DNA from: Thermotoga neapolitana DSM 4359 | Lineage (GTDB): Bacteria > Thermotogota > Thermotogae > Thermotogales > Thermotogaceae | Direction of reading: 5' to 3' | Assembly (NCBI RefSeq): GCF_000018945.1 | Contig: NC_011978.1 | Span: 714,729-778,728, forward strand | Length of the DNA stretch: 64,000 bases | Shown here: in pieces, positions 33,887-45,385 of the stretch | Position numbering within the stretch: the stretch's first letter is position 1 | How the letters are laid out: the number at the start of each line of letters is the position of its first letter | The notes under the pieces: generated by a model | What the model saw: only the letters and a program-made list of their open reading frames with translations | Told to the model about the DNA's origin: nothing | Databases searched by the model: none | Program-made: the position numbers and the translations under genes

Positions 33887-34684
33887 CAGAAAGTTACTCA
33901 CGCTGAAGAGCATTCTGAACATCCATATGTTGAACTTGTTTACCCTGTTCTTTCCGGGGCCGTAACCGAAATCTTTCACCGGTCTGAGAAATCTGTACCT
34001 CCCAGCGTTGTGAACGATGGGAATGAGCTCACCATTTTCGAGATAGAACTTCGAATCTTTCACGTAGAATTTTTCTCGGGCCGTTGAAGGAATGAAGTTG
34101 TACTTCGAAGGAAGTTCCACATGAGGGTTCTTGTAGATCACGTAGTTTCCAATGACAGTATCTCCACCCCAGACGTTTATGTTTTTCAGACGTCTCTCCA
34201 TTGTTCTTGCGAGCTCGAGGAAACCTTCCCTTGGTGCTATTATCACACCCACGTTGAAGAGCTTTTTGTTTGAAAGAAAAGACTTTATCTCCTTTCCATT
34301 CACAAGGTCTTCTTCCTTCACCACGAGATCAATGGGTGGACTCAACTGCTCCACAACCGCTCGAAAAGCATCTCTGTGTTCCTCGAATAGGTGCGAGATG
34401 TCACTCTGGAAGATGATGTCTCCGCCATCACAAAACAGGATCTGATCGTACTCAGGATGATTCTCAAGAAAAATGGCAAGATTGATGAAACGCGTGTTGT
34501 TTATGAGTCCAGAACGCTCCACAGCCGGAAAGTTGATAACCTCTTTAGGAAGTCCTGTGAGACCGTAGTTTATGACGAGAACGTCCGTTTTGCTCAGATC
34601 CACATTTTCCTTCAGAGATCTGTACCAGTCGTTCACAAGGAAATCCTGTATCTTTTCATTGCCTGCTGTTGCTATGAGGTTCAA
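33875..34684 (-). CDS. Glycosyltransferase-like (GT8-type) protein, 269 aa
   Basis: No signal or membrane helix was seen. LFCDGGDIIFQSD supplies a D-x-D-like metal motif (DGGD) after an aromatic strand. WGGDTVIGNYVIYK and IVHNAGRYR complete the pattern of a nucleotide-sugar transferase of GT-A fold, similar to GT8 or the DUF glycosyltransferases of polysaccharide loci. The donor and acceptor are unknown. It starts inside ribH (29-nt overlap), making it the last gene of the riboflavin operon, an unexpected partner. Confidence 0.65.
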   Translation of the reverse strand: MNLIATAGNEKIQDFLVNDWYRSLKENVDLSKTDVLVINYGLTGLPKEVINFPAVERSGLINNTRFINLAIFLENHPEYDQILFCDGGDIIFQSDISHLFEEHRDAFRAVVEQLSPPIDLVVKEEDLVNGKEIKSFLSNKKLFNVGVIIAPREGFLELARTMERRLKNINVWGGDTVIGNYVIYKNPHVELPSKYNFIPSTAREKFYVKDSKFYLENGELIPIVHNAGRYRFLRPVKDFGYGPGKNRVNKFNIWMFRMLFSVSNFLKMK

Positions 34685-35156
34685 GAAAATCCCTCCTGAG
34701 TTTCTTTCTGAGATTTGCCATCTCTATCGCCACCATGGCTGCTTCAAAGCCCTTGTTTCCACTTTTTGCTCCTGCCCTGTTGAGTGCCTGCTCCAGGGTA
34801 TCGGTGGTGAGAACACCGAACACGATTGGAACATCCGAATTCATATTGAACTGAGCCACCGCTTTGCCTATCTCGTTCGCCACCACGTTGAAGTGGTACG
34901 TCTCTCCCCTTATCACAGCACCGAGAACGATTATAGCATCATGCACACCGAGATCGAGGAGTCTCTTGAGCGTGTATATCGCTTCCATACTTCCCGGAAT
35001 TCTCACAACCGTTATGTTCTCGTCTGAGACACCGTGTCTTTTCAGCCCGTCGAGCGCTCCCTCGAGGAGTTTCGAAGTGACAAGGTCGTTGAACCTAGGA
35101 ACGACTACGGCTATCTTCAAACCTTCTCCTCTGTAGTCTCCCTGAACAACCTTCAT
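34656..35156 (-). CDS. ribH: 6,7-dimethyl-8-ribityllumazine synthase, 166 aa
   Basis: It condenses the pyrimidine made downstream of ribD with dihydroxybutanone phosphate to lumazine. Motifs VVPRFNDLVTSKLLEGA, RIPGSMEAIYTLKRL, VLGAVIRGETYHFNVVANE and VPIVFGVLTTDTLEQALNRAG are intact; the active-site His is in ETYHF. Family members form hollow icosahedral or pentameric shells. The length is standard. It overlaps ribBA by 4 nt. Confidence 0.97.
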   Translation of the reverse strand: MKVVQGDYRGEGLKIAVVVPRFNDLVTSKLLEGALDGLKRHGVSDENITVVRIPGSMEAIYTLKRLLDLGVHDAIIVLGAVIRGETYHFNVVANEIGKAVAQFNMNSDVPIVFGVLTTDTLEQALNRAGAKSGNKGFEAAMVAIEMANLRKKLRRDFLEPHSNSRQ

Positions 35157-36319
35157 GAATTCACCTCCCTGAAGATTTCTTCGAGTTCGTGTCCGAGCTT
35201 TTTCATTTTTGTCGAAAGATAGAACCTGTTGTGAGGTGTTACTCTTCCGTACAGTCTCTTCGTTTCGACAACTTCGATCCCGTATTTTTCAAGACCAACC
35301 GTCTTTCTTTGGTTGTTGGTGAAGAGAAGAACCCTTTCGATGCCAAGGGCTTTCAAGATCTGCGCTGCCGGTGCGTAATCTCTTTCGTCTTCAGAAAAAC
35401 CAAGAACTCTGTTTGCCTCCACCGTGTCCAAACCTTTGTCCTGAAGAGAATAGGCTGCAATTTTGTTCGAAAGGCCGATTCCTCTCCCTTCCTGTCTCAA
35501 ATAGATCAGGATACCTCCGTGAGCTGACATGTATCTGAGAAAATTCGCAAGTTGTGAACCACAGTCACACTTCAAAGATGAAAGAACGTCTCCTGTTACA
35601 CACTCTGAGTGAATTCGCACCGGAACTACTTCTCCAAAGGGTTCTTTGACGACGGCAAAATGTTCTTTGTTGTCAAGATGATTCTCAAAGGAGACGATTT
35701 TAAAGACACCAAAATCCGTTGGAAGGTTGGCTTCTGCCTTCTTCGTTATGAGCTGTTTTTTCCTTATGAATTCCTGCCAGACCTCTTCCATTTCCAGAAC
35801 AGGAAGTGAGAATTTTTCTGCGAGGCGAAAGACAAAATCCAGATCATGGGAATCTCCTCGATCGCTCAGGATCTCAATTATCACCGCATACCGGTTGTAT
35901 CCTGCCAGTTGTACAATTTCTAAAGATGCCTCCGTGTGTCCCTGGCGCCGCTGAAACCCCACGCCTCCGAGTACTGCAACATGCCCCGGGTATCTGAACT
36001 CGTGGAAGAACTTTCCTTCTGCTACCTTCCTGCACGTTTCTGCCCTTTCGGATGCGGAAATTCCCGTTCCACTTCCCCAGTCCACTGGCAAGAAGTAGTT
36101 GGCTTGGTAGTTGGAGGAAAGCTTTACAAAGCCCCTTCTTAGAAGGTCTTCTTCGTCGGCTGCTACACAGAAAAGCCCTTTTCCGTGGGTGACGAAGAAA
36201 TTTGCAACCTCTTCTGTGATCAGTTGGGCCGGAAAGACAAAATCCGCTTCGTTTTCTCTCTTTCTGTCAACAAGAACGGCGGGTTTACCACTCTCGAAGA
36301 ATTCTCTCAGACTTTCCAC
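35153..36319 (-). CDS. ribBA: Bifunctional DHBP synthase/GTP cyclohydrolase II, 388 aa
   Basis: The N-terminal part (about 1-190) makes 3,4-dihydroxybutanone 4-phosphate: RKRENEADFV, GTGISASERAET and RRQGHTEASLE are its active-site segments. The C-terminal part (about 200-388) is GTP cyclohydrolase II, with the zinc Cys residues in HSECVTGDVLSSLKCDCG, followed by LRQEGRGIGL and TNNQRKTVGL. Both activities feed riboflavin synthesis. The N domain starts shorter than in E. coli RibB. It overlaps ribE by 35 nt. Confidence 0.97.
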   Translation of the reverse strand: MESLREFFESGKPAVLVDRKRENEADFVFPAQLITEEVANFFVTHGKGLFCVAADEEDLLRRGFVKLSSNYQANYFLPVDWGSGTGISASERAETCRKVAEGKFFHEFRYPGHVAVLGGVGFQRRQGHTEASLEIVQLAGYNRYAVIIEILSDRGDSHDLDFVFRLAEKFSLPVLEMEEVWQEFIRKKQLITKKAEANLPTDFGVFKIVSFENHLDNKEHFAVVKEPFGEVVPVRIHSECVTGDVLSSLKCDCGSQLANFLRYMSAHGGILIYLRQEGRGIGLSNKIAAYSLQDKGLDTVEANRVLGFSEDERDYAPAAQILKALGIERVLLFTNNQRKTVGLEKYGIEVVETKRLYGRVTPHNRFYLSTKMKKLGHELEEIFREVNS

Positions 36320-36866
36320 TCTCTATCACTCCCTTCAGATAACGTGCGATGATGTCTATTTCGTAGTTGACAGGATCTCCCGGAATCAGAAACCGAAGAT
36401 TCGTGTTATGAAAGGTGTGTGGAATCACCTGGACGCTGAAGGTATCCAGAGACGTTTCAACAACGGTGAGACTCACTCCGTTCAGTGCAATGGAACCTCT
36501 GGGAACCACAGCCCACCTTTCTTCTGGCATGGAAAAGAACATGAAAACACTGCCGCCCCGCCTTTCTGAGCCAACAAACCGTACTACACCGTCTACGTGC
36601 CCTGTAACCAGATGACCACTCACACTGCTTCCAAAAGTTAATGCCTTCTCGAGGTTGTAGAATCGAGACACAGAAAGATTCGTCCTTCTTTTTGTTTCTT
36701 CTCCCACATCGAACCAGTACTCGTTCTCTGAGACTCCAGAAACAGTCAAACACACTCCGTTCACGGCCACGCTTTCTCCCACCTCAACTTCCCACGTTCT
36801 TTTGAAAAATAATCTCCCTTCCCTGAACACACCCTCTTCTACCCTCTGGATTATCCCCGTGAACAC
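36285..36866 (-). CDS. ribE: Riboflavin synthase alpha subunit, 193 aa
   Basis: It dismutates two lumazines to riboflavin. Two tandem barrel repeats are visible: MFTGIIQRVEEG with AVNGVCLTV in the first and VSGHLVTGHVDGV with ALNGVSLTV in the second, the diagnostic pattern of RibE. The length is normal. The GTG start is weakly spaced from GGAGATGAG and lies inside ribD (16-nt overlap), so translation depends on coupling. Confidence 0.96.
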   Translation of the reverse strand: MFTGIIQRVEEGVFREGRLFFKRTWEVEVGESVAVNGVCLTVSGVSENEYWFDVGEETKRRTNLSVSRFYNLEKALTFGSSVSGHLVTGHVDGVVRFVGSERRGGSVFMFFSMPEERWAVVPRGSIALNGVSLTVVETSLDTFSVQVIPHTFHNTNLRFLIPGDPVNYEIDIIARYLKGVIESGKSERILREW

Positions 36867-37897
36867 GGTCTCATCTCCAGGAAAAGTTCTGTGTCGGTGT
36901 GCTCTGATCGCACTATTCTGAACCTTGGTGGATCACTCACGGAGGATCTGTAGCCAGAAAAAACATCCAAACCTTCTCCGAATACCTTCGTAGAGTAAAA
37001 TGCAAAAACTACATCTGCGTATTCGAGAAACTCTCCGAGCACCTCAGAACCTCCCTCCACAAGAACAGAGTCCACACCTTTCTCGTAGAGGACTTTCAGG
37101 ATACCACCCACAGAGCAATCATTCAGCACTTTTTCCACATGGACCGGATATTTTGCTTCTTTGTTTTCTGTGAAAACGATCACTCGAGCGTTGTCTTCAA
37201 ATACTCTGTAACTTCCTCCGCTCAAAATCCCCCTGCGATCGAGGATTACCCTTGTGGGATTTCTTCCACCTTTCAGTCTGCAGGTCAGTCTGGGATCATC
37301 TTTCAGAACGGTTCTGGCACCGACAAGAACGGCAGAATACACGTTTCTCATCTCATGGGCTTTGTGTCTCAGGTCCTGTGTGATCCATTTGGAGTTGCCT
37401 TCAGCGTCGGCTATCTTTCCGTCAAGAGTTGAAGCGTATTTCAAAGCGATGAAAGGCCTGTTTTCTGTTACGTACGTGATGAAAAACTCGCAGAGTTTTT
37501 TCACCTCTTCTTCCAGCACTCCTTCGACCACTTCTATTCCGTGTTTTTTGAGTTTTTCCACACCACTTCCTGAAACAGGGTTGGGATCTCTCATTCCGAT
37601 TACTACTTTTTTTATCCCGCTTTCGATGATCAAGTCTGTGCACGGAGGGGTTTTCCCATGATGATCACAGGGCTCAAGGGTGACCACAAGGGTGGTTCCA
37701 GTTAGATCTTCCCCTTTCCTTTTCGCGCTTTCTATCGCCACCCGTTCGGCGTGTGGCCCACCAAAATAGGGATGAAACCCTTCCGATATGATCCTTCCTT
37801 CCTTCACTACAACGGCACCGACGGGAGGATTGGGATTCACTCTTCCAAGCCCTTTCTTTGCAAGTTCTATTGCTCTTTTCATGAACCTTTCGTACAC
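36851..37897 (-). CDS. ribD: Riboflavin biosynthesis protein RibD (deaminase/reductase), 348 aa
   Basis: The N-terminal deaminase domain (about 1-145) has the zinc motif HAERVAI and PCDHHGKTPPC. The C-terminal reductase domain (about 146-348) has the NADPH region ALKYASTLDGKIAD and a late LVEGGSEVLGEF. It performs the second and third steps after GTP cyclohydrolase II. It is the first gene of the operon and is controlled by the FMN riboswitch that ends 19 nt upstream of its start region. Confidence 0.97.
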   Translation of the reverse strand: MYERFMKRAIELAKKGLGRVNPNPPVGAVVVKEGRIISEGFHPYFGGPHAERVAIESAKRKGEDLTGTTLVVTLEPCDHHGKTPPCTDLIIESGIKKVVIGMRDPNPVSGSGVEKLKKHGIEVVEGVLEEEVKKLCEFFITYVTENRPFIALKYASTLDGKIADAEGNSKWITQDLRHKAHEMRNVYSAVLVGARTVLKDDPRLTCRLKGGRNPTRVILDRRGILSGGSYRVFEDNARVIVFTENKEAKYPVHVEKVLNDCSVGGILKVLYEKGVDSVLVEGGSEVLGEFLEYADVVFAFYSTKVFGEGLDVFSGYRSSVSDPPRFRIVRSEHTDTELFLEMRPCSRG

Positions 37898-37916
37898 ATT
37901 TTCACCCCTTTTTAAA

Positions 37917-37942
37917 GAGAAAAGGGACCCTCTCGGGTCCCT
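37917..37942 (-). terminator. Expression-platform terminator of the FMN riboswitch
   Basis: On the minus strand AGGGACCC (37935-37942) and GGGTCCCT (37923-37930) form an 8-bp stem with loop GAGA, followed by TTTCTC (37917-37922). It stands between the aptamer and ribD and should form when FMN is bound. Confidence 0.88.
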
Positions 37943-37959
37943 GATGGTCTACACTCTTC

Positions 37960-38073
37960 GCTCTCTCCCATCCGGACTTTCACCGTCGGCCCCGGAATTC
38001 CACCGGGTCAACCCCCAGAAGGGGGCTCGCGGGCTTTCACCGCCGGTCGGGAATTCCACCCTGCCCCGAGAGC
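37960..38073 (-). promoter_or_regulatory. FMN riboswitch (RFN element)
   Basis: The minus strand shows the RFN consensus: GGGGCAGGGTGGAATTCCC, then ACCGGCGGT, AGCCC and further on the second copy GACGGTGAAAGTCCGGATGG. The outer stem pairs GCTCTC (38068-38073) with GAGAGC (37960-37965). Together with the terminator at 37917-37942 it switches off the rib operon when flavin mononucleotide is plentiful. Confidence 0.95.
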
Positions 38074-38100
38074 GATCTTCGAAACTATTCAGTTTCTTCC

Positions 38101-38106
38101 ATTGTA
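38101..38106 (-). promoter_or_regulatory. Candidate -10 of the rib operon
   Basis: TACAAT on the minus strand lies 28 nt before the riboswitch aptamer, giving a start near 38094. No good -35 was found, so the call is tentative. Confidence 0.4.
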
Positions 38107-38133
38107 TCGGTTTCTCTTTTCTGGAAGATGAAC

Positions 38134-39612
<1,479 letters not shown>

Positions 39613-39660
39613 CTATACAACCTGTGCGAAATCTTTTCGAAAATTTATGTACTTCGTCAA

Positions 39661-39689
39661 GAAAAAACAAAAGCCGGCTTTCGCCGGCT
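39661..39689 (-). terminator. Terminator after the mal/cyclomaltodextrinase operon
   Basis: On the minus strand AGCCGGC (683-689 of this kilobase) and GCCGGCT (672-678) form a GC-rich 7-bp stem with loop GAAA, followed by TTTTGTTTTTT. It separates the mal operon from aglA. Confidence 0.9.
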
Positions 39690-39708
39690 GTTAAAGACCA
39701 GAATTTTT

Positions 39709-41130
39709 TCACACTCTCTTGTACAATCTGTACCTTCCAACTCTGAGGTCGATCGGCTTTAAGATCCTGAACGATCTTCTTCCAACGGGCACCTTCACGA
39801 CTCCTCCATCCACATGGAACTTCTCACCGGTGAAGATGTCGAAAAGAGGAGTTGCGTTCATGATCTTTCCATCCGGAAGGGAGAGAACAACGTTTTTTTC
39901 CTCTTCAGGATTCACCACAACGATCGTGTCTTGAAGAGGATGCGGGGCTTTCCTCATGAAGGCAAGTGGCTTTTCTTTCAAAAGTATGAACTCGCCAAAC
40001 CTCAAACCAGGATCGGTTCTCCTGAACCTGATCATCTTCTTGTAAAACTCAAACAACTCCATGTCCCACTTTTCCCTGTTCCATTCCATGGTGGCTCGAC
40101 ACTCCGGATCTTCTCCACCTGTGAGGCCTATCTCTGTTCCGTAATAGACGAGCGGAACGCCCGGATATGTGAACTGAAGCACTATAGCGAGTTTTCTGAG
40201 ATCTTTGACTGGGACCGTCGTTGCAAGCCTTGGAGTATCGTGGCTGTCTAGCATGTTCCAGCACCCGAAGATGTTCTTTGTTTCTCTGTAAGCCCTTTCG
40301 AGTTCTGTCCCTATAGAATCCGTTTCTCCGTTCACATAGCTCAAAACAAGGCTCCTGAAATTGTAGTTCATCAATCCATCGACCATTTCCCATCCTGCCG
40401 GGTAGGTCCATATCTCGCTCACAAGATACTTTTCAGAAGAGAATTCCTTTACTTTCATGTTGATCCACAGGTTGACCAGAGGTCCAAGGTCGTGACCACA
40501 GTCGAGCCTCCAGCCGTCCACACCCACTTCCAGGTAGTGTTGAACGACTTTCAATATGTATTCTCTCACCTCTTCAACTTCCACGTTCAGTTCGGGCAAA
40601 CTTCCCACGTCGAACCAAGATCTGTGCCTGTCTCTGTAAAGAAAGAAACGGTTCACGTATTCAGGATCTTTCTTCCTTGCCTTTTTGAACCAGGGATGCT
40701 GACTTCCAACGTGGTTGAACACACCGTCCAGAATGAGTTTGATGTTCCTGCTGTGAAGAACTTTCAGAAGGTGTACAAAGGCTCGTTTTCCTCCGAACTG
40801 TGGATCGATCTTGAAATAATCTATCGTATCGTATTTGTGATTTGTATCGGAAAGAAAGATAGGAGTGAGGTAAACTGCGTTAACTCCGAGTTCTTCTAAG
40901 TAATCGATCTTCTCTGCTATTCCCCATAGATCTCCTCCGTAGAAGACCTTCACGTGCTGAGCACCGGGAAGTTTTCGAGGAGGAACCCCCCATTTTTCGA
41001 TGGTTCCCCCTCGTTTCAGATAAAGATCTTTTTTGTCCTCGACGGTCTTTCCTTTGCCGATGAAAAACCTGTCCGGGAATATCTGGTACACAACACTGTC
41101 GTATACCCAACTTGGTATGGGATACATCAT
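39709..41130 (-). CDS. Cyclomaltodextrinase/neopullulanase-like GH13 enzyme, 473 aa
   Basis: It probably hydrolyses cyclodextrins and linear maltodextrins in the cytoplasm, as no signal peptide is present. The catalytic residues are D210 ([10 protein letters not shown]), E239 (LVSEIWTY) and D298 (LDSHDTPR). The chain starts at once with the barrel ([15 protein letters not shown]), lacking the roughly 120-residue N domain used for dimerisation in most GH13_20 enzymes. The start at 41130 overlaps the malG stop and gives the length I recall for TM1835. It is the last gene of malE-malF-malG operon. Confidence 0.9.
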
Positions 41131-43628
41131 CCTTTCACCGATCCTTTCGTGAGTCCACCGACTATGTATTTCTGAAGTGACAGGAACAGAATCACCATCG
41201 GTGTCATACCGAGAAGAGCAGCTGCCGTGAAGAGCCCCCATTCTGTTTCATATGCTCCCGTTGAGAACGTCCAGAGGCCAAGGGCATAAGTGTAATTCTT
41301 AACATCCTGCAGGATGATTCTTGCAAGGACGAATTCGTTGAACGTCCCTATGAAGGTCAATATCACGATAACGGATAGAATGGGGAGTGCAAGTGGGACG
41401 ACTATCTTGTAAAACGTCTGAAAGCGTGTGGCACCGTCTATCATGGCGGCTTCTTCCAGAGACGAGGGTATCGTGTCGTAGAAACCTTTTATGAGATACA
41501 TGTTGTACGCTATGTTACCAAGGTAAGCGAATATCAAACCACCCAGGGAATCGAGTCCCAAAAAGGGTAAGAACTGCCCGATGAGTTTCAGAAGTCCGTA
41601 TATAGCGACCATGTACATGATGGCCGGGAACATCTGTATCAAAAGGAGTGCCATGATTCCGTACTGTCTTCCCCAGAACCTCATCCTGCTGAACGGATAC
41701 GCTGCGAGCGCACAGACAGCCGTTGTGATTATAGAAACAAGTCCTGCGACGACGACGGAGTTTGCAACCCATCTGAGGAAGTAGTGTCTTGTCTTCTGTT
41801 CCCAGATTTGCGCTACTCTGTAAAGGTCTCCGTCAATCTTTTTGAAGTCACTTCTGAGTTCCTTCAAGGGGACACTGTCCATGAGGGATCCTGCCTTTCT
41901 TGAAGCAACGGCGGTGTTGGTGAGAACTTCCTGAACGAAGTTCATCTTCACCAGATCGTAGAGCATCTGAAGGTGTTCAGACGAGACAAAAACCCCTCTG
42001 TACGAAAGATCAAGAAGGTTTGGATAACTTCCTTTGAAATCGTAAAGCACCTTTCTGGAGTTTTCAAGGATGTCCAGAGCGTTTTTGTAACCCGTTTCCA
42101 TTCTTCTGCTGAACTCTCTGTAATCCTCTATCCAGGAAAGTTCCGATACCATTTTTCTTATCGTCTGAATAAAACTGTCGTTTCCGTATTGGGAAATGTA
42201 TAGACTTACAAAATTTTTTGAAGTTCTGTATATAGACAGCAGCTTTATCTGGGTTGCACTGTTGAAAGATTTTATATCTTCAACGACCCTCTTTCTGTTT
42301 TCTATTTCGTAGGAGAACACCCTCAGGTCCACATACCTTTTTGCCAGGGATATTCTGCTTTCTTTCTGAGAAGCGGTGTTTGTGAGTGTTGTCAGACTCT
42401 TCTTTAGGCCTTCCAGCCTGGAATTCAGGAAAGCCAGTTCGTTCTGCAGATCTTTCAATTCTTTCGCCTTCTGAATGAACGAATCGATGTTTTCACTCAT
42501 CTGCTTCAGAACTCCATCAACAGTTGGTATAACTTCCTCGAACGACTGTAGAAAGTTCCTGTAGAGAGACTTCTTCGTTATGTTACCATCCTGAAGAAGG
42601 AGTTCCTTCATCTCCAGAAGTGACTCTTTCATTTTTGCTACACTGCCGGCAAGGTCTTTCAGGTCAGAGAAGGAGGATATCTTTTCGTGCAAAATGGACA
42701 GTTCAGAGATCGCTTTCTCGATGGAATCTTTCACAGCGCTATCGTCGGGGGTGAACATTGTTTCGATCTGGCTTTTGCTGATGCTTCTAAGCATTTCTGA
42801 AAGGTCGGCCAGTATCTCGGTCGCAAAATCAATGTCTGGTTTCAAGATCTCAAGAACTTTCTGTTTGTCCAGGATCTCTTCTTCGATGACTGCTTTTTGC
42901 TTTTCAAGTTGAGAGATCTTTTCCTGAACAGAAGAGATTTCGCTCTGGAGCTTTTCGATATTTTCCCTTACAGATCCAATTTCTTTTTGATAGATCAACT
43001 CCATATCAGAAAGGGCATTTTTGAGGTCGTCCTGTGTGTTCACGGAATAGCCGACCAGTCTTTCGAGTTCATCTTTCAGAGCAGAAAATTCTGAACTTTT
43101 TAAATTTTTTCCTTTCAGTTTCTCGTACAGAGCAATCGCAAGTTCCTGAGGTTGGGGAACAGGTGTCTTCTCCAGTTCTTTCTTTACAGCGTTTTCTATC
43201 TTTTCCAGAACACTCTCTGTATGAGCCTTCACTTCTTCTACTCTCTCTGAAAAGGTCTCTTCTGTCTTTGTGTACCTTCTATAGGAATCCTCCAGAAGTT
43301 TCCTGGTTTCATTCAGGTATCCATCGAACCTGCTGATGCGATCTTCGATGAGTTTTTCGGCTTTTTCTCTTGTCACATCTTTGAAAGGTTCAACACGTGA
43401 GACAAGACTCTGCATCTCCTGGATCAGAACAGGAAGGTTCTTCTCCGGTGCCACAAGGTCCTTGTAGTGTTGCAGTGTGAGGCGGGAGGAGAAGAGTTTT
43501 GGTGAAAAGGCCGCTTCGTCCCTTCTGAAAGAAGTGGACACCACCCAGACTATCGGAAAGAGAACAACTATCACCAGAATGATCAAAAGGATGTGTGTCA
43601 ATAGTCTGTTTCTTTTTCTCACCATCAC
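41127..43628 (-). CDS. malG: Maltose/maltodextrin ABC permease MalG with a giant insertion, 833 aa
   Basis: The first helix (about 8-31) and the last 220 residues (from [11 protein letters not shown], about 618, to the end) are an ordinary MalG, including the coupling EAA loop [22 protein letters not shown]. Between residues about 65 and 610 lies an insertion of some 545 residues. It is rich in Glu, Lys, Ser and Leu, with long heptad-like stretches such as [20 protein letters not shown], so it should form extended coiled coils. By MalG topology it sits outside the cytoplasmic membrane. A normal MalG has about 280-300 aa. T. maritima is known to have an equally long protein; the function of the insertion is unknown. 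The gene overlaps malF by 4 nt. Confidence 0.93.
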
Positions 43629-45361
43629 TCGCTCACCTCTTCAAAGGCTCCGGAGAGTTTGAAGTTCACAAAGCTGATACCACCGACCAGGAAGAAGATA
43701 ATGATGGATATGGCACTTGCGAATCCAAAGTCCTGACCCCTTCCACCTTCAAACGCCAGTTTATAAACGTAAGAGATGAGAATATCCGTGTGTCCAACAG
43801 GTGTTGTGGCACCTGCCATCGCAGGACCACCGCCGGTGAGAAGGTATATGTTCACAAAGTTGTTAAAGTTGAAGGCAAAACTTCCAACAAGCAGGGGTGC
43901 CACCGTTGTCATCAAAAGAGGGAAGGTGATGGTCCAGAACCTTCTCCATCTTCCAGCACCATCTATCGACGCTGCTTCGTACAACTCTTCCGGTATGCTC
44001 TGAAGTGCTCCAAGAGAGACGGCCATCATGTATGGGAAACCAAGCCATGTGTTTACAGTGAGAACGGCAACCTTTGCCCAGAAGGGATCGTTGAACCACT
44101 TTACAGGTTCCAGACCAAGAAGTGGAAGAACAAATCTGTTCAATATTCCGTAAGTCTCGTTGAACATACCATTCCTCCAGACCAGAACGGAGATGAACGC
44201 TGGAACGGCCCAGGGAATGATGAGCAATGTTCTGTAGATGTTCCTTCCACGAAGGCTTCTGTCGTTCAAAACCAGAGCCAGGGAAAGTCCAATGGCAAAT
44301 GTGAAAAGAACGCTCAAAGCGGCCCAGGTGAAGGTCCAGGTGAACACTTTGAAGAAAGGACCTGAAATCTTCGGATCAGTGAATATTCTGGAGAAGTTTT
44401 TGAAGCCAATGTAATCCATGTATCCGACAACAAATATTTCTTTTCCGTTTCTGTCGTAATCGTAGAAAGCACCGTCTTTCTCAGCAAGTTTTCTTCCTGT
44501 GAGGTTGTTTTTCACCACCAGTTTTGTAACGATCTTTCCGTTTTCAAAGGATTCTTCCAGAGAGAGCGAATAGAGTCTTTTCACCGGGTAAAAATACCAT
44601 TTCCCGCTTTCGCTTATCCTCAACATCAGCATCTGATCGTCGTACCAGAATTCTGCTCTGTTCAGATGTTTTTGAGCGATGTTCACCTTGAAAAACGGTT
44701 CGTTTTTCTTCAAAGAAGGATCATCTGGAGAGTAGAGGGGTTTGTAAACTTTCCCGTTCGAGGTGATCGCGTCCACATCTTCCAGTGAGGAAACGGGCCA
44801 GGGAACAAATTCGTAAGTGGTACCGTCCAGTTGAACTGTTCCTTCCTTGACTGAAAAGAGTGAAGATTCCCTCAGAAGAACTTCATTTCCACTCTTTTTG
44901 GTTACAACGGGCTTTTCAGCGAGGAATATCCTTCCACCGTCTTCGAACAAGATCAGGAAATCCTCTGTTGGTTTCAACCCTTCGTAGACACTGAAAACCA
45001 TGTAATTAACAGGGGTTGAATCTTCTGGTACGTAGGTGAAGTTTGGATCGAAGAGGATCCTTTCTATCGCTTCTTGTCTTGTCATCAGGTGACCCGTTCC
45101 GTAATTTGTAAACGCAATCTTCACGGTGAAGTATATCGGATACAGTACAAGAACGAAAAGCAGAATGAGAGCAGGGATGGTGTATCTGTAAGGATAGGCT
45201 TTGGGGTTGAACACAAAAAAGTCTATGAGAACAAGAAGAGTCAGAAGGACGATCCCCAGTTCATAATAAGCATTCTGAAAAAGAAAAACACCGGCCCATA
45301 CGATTCCGGCATTGAAGAGTGCAAGAAGCATTATCAGAAAAACTCTTAGAATGCTTTTCAC
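43625..45361 (-). CDS. malF: Maltose/maltodextrin ABC permease MalF, 578 aa
   Basis: It pairs with MalG to form the membrane channel for maltodextrins. Several N-terminal helices lead to a large periplasmic loop (about 100-325), comparable to the P2 loop that contacts maltose-binding protein in E. coli. Then come the core permease helices and the coupling loop ELYEAASIDGAGRWRRFWTI. The GTG start at 45361 follows GGGAGGT with a 9-nt spacer; upstream in-frame sequence overlaps the intercistronic hairpin. It lies behind a terminator-like stem that should reduce its level relative to malE. Confidence 0.93.
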   Translation of the reverse strand: MKSILRVFLIMLLALFNAGIVWAGVFLFQNAYYELGIVLLTLLVLIDFFVFNPKAYPYRYTIPALILLFVLVLYPIYFTVKIAFTNYGTGHLMTRQEAIERILFDPNFTYVPEDSTPVNYMVFSVYEGLKPTEDFLILFEDGGRIFLAEKPVVTKKSGNEVLLRESSLFSVKEGTVQLDGTTYEFVPWPVSSLEDVDAITSNGKVYKPLYSPDDPSLKKNEPFFKVNIAQKHLNRAEFWYDDQMLMLRISESGKWYFYPVKRLYSLSLEESFENGKIVTKLVVKNNLTGRKLAEKDGAFYDYDRNGKEIFVVGYMDYIGFKNFSRIFTDPKISGPFFKVFTWTFTWAALSVLFTFAIGLSLALVLNDRSLRGRNIYRTLLIIPWAVPAFISVLVWRNGMFNETYGILNRFVLPLLGLEPVKWFNDPFWAKVAVLTVNTWLGFPYMMAVSLGALQSIPEELYEAASIDGAGRWRRFWTITFPLLMTTVAPLLVGSFAFNFNNFVNIYLLTGGGPAMAGATTPVGHTDILISYVYKLAFEGGRGQDFGFASAISIIIFFLVGGISFVNFKLSGAFEEVSE

Positions 45362-45385
45362 AGCACTCAGACCTCCCTGGATTTT

